Positions 63,987 through 64,000 of a DNA stretch of 64,000 nt are shown here, piece after piece. Every line of letters begins with the position of its first letter. The first letter of the stretch is position 1. The stretch spans positions 1 to 64,000 of the forward strand of contig CAADRB010000069.1 of NCBI GenBank assembly GCA_900708905.1, given 5' to 3'. This DNA comes from Hymenolepis diminuta. Lineage: Eukaryota > Platyhelminthes > Cestoda > Cyclophyllidea > Hymenolepididae. The position numbers and the translations under genes are program-made. Under the pieces are notes generated by a model. The model saw nothing but the letters and a program-made list of their open reading frames with translations. It searched no databases and was not told where the DNA came from.

Positions 63987-64000
63987 TTCAATATTGAAAT

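Noticed and set aside
1..64000. CRISPR arrays, bacterial operons or rRNA/tRNA genes
   Set aside because: No regularly spaced direct repeats with unique spacers, no Shine-Dalgarno-led gene strings and no recognisable structural RNA were seen. The spaced repeats at 57-61 kb are mini-exon units with splice sites.

Overview
This window looks like nuclear DNA of an invertebrate animal, most plausibly a parasitic flatworm of the tapeworm type. The support is strongly AT-rich sequence, short introns (49 to 103 nt beside some above 1.3 kb), decayed Ty3/Gypsy elements and long gene-poor stretches. The phylum is an inference. One assembly gap of 294 N lies at 51342-51635. No rRNA, tRNA or CRISPR array was recognised.

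Four genes can be supported. Two are ornithine decarboxylase antizyme paralogues, one on the plus strand (13894-14497) and one on the minus strand (28529-27932). They are intronless and converge tail to tail. Each has a short ORF1 ending in the same ...SWPRPYI peptide and a long ORF2 in the +1 frame, the layout of antizymes, whose synthesis needs polyamine-stimulated +1 ribosomal frameshifting. The first shifts at AUU-UGA-U, the second at AUU-UAA-G. The third gene is RBM22 (minus, 35648-32599, three exons), a spliceosome factor. The fourth is SMG9 (minus, 63959-56614), a nonsense-mediated decay (NMD) factor.

The SMG9 gene is the most unusual object. Conserved 5' exons (63959-62452) and conserved 3' exons (57246-56614) are separated by a tandem array of about 20 mini-exons, usable or decayed, 36 to 73 nt long. 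They alternate between two sequence types, and all usable internal ones are phase 2 at both ends. The array repeats roughly every 300 to 390 bp at 57.3-60.9 kb. It would insert about 280 charged residues into SMG9. One well-spliced mini-exon carries an in-frame TAA.

Layout: 1-13.8 kb gene desert; 13.9-14.6 antizyme 1; 14.6-22.5 desert with one dispersed repeat; 22.8-24.1 broken Gypsy gag/protease; 25.9-27.1 two LTR-like repeats; 27.9-28.6 antizyme 2; 28.6-32.5 desert with one weak exon candidate; 32.6-35.7 RBM22; 39.4-45.0 repeat-rich zone with four copies of a SINE-like repeat, a gag-only ORF and a third LTR-like copy; 45.2-49.3 decayed minus-strand Gypsy element; 51.3-54.6 gap, a second Gypsy protease fragment and more dispersed repeats; 56.6-64.0 SMG9. 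The genes touch translation control and RNA processing (frameshifting, splicing, NMD), but nothing shows that they are co-regulated.
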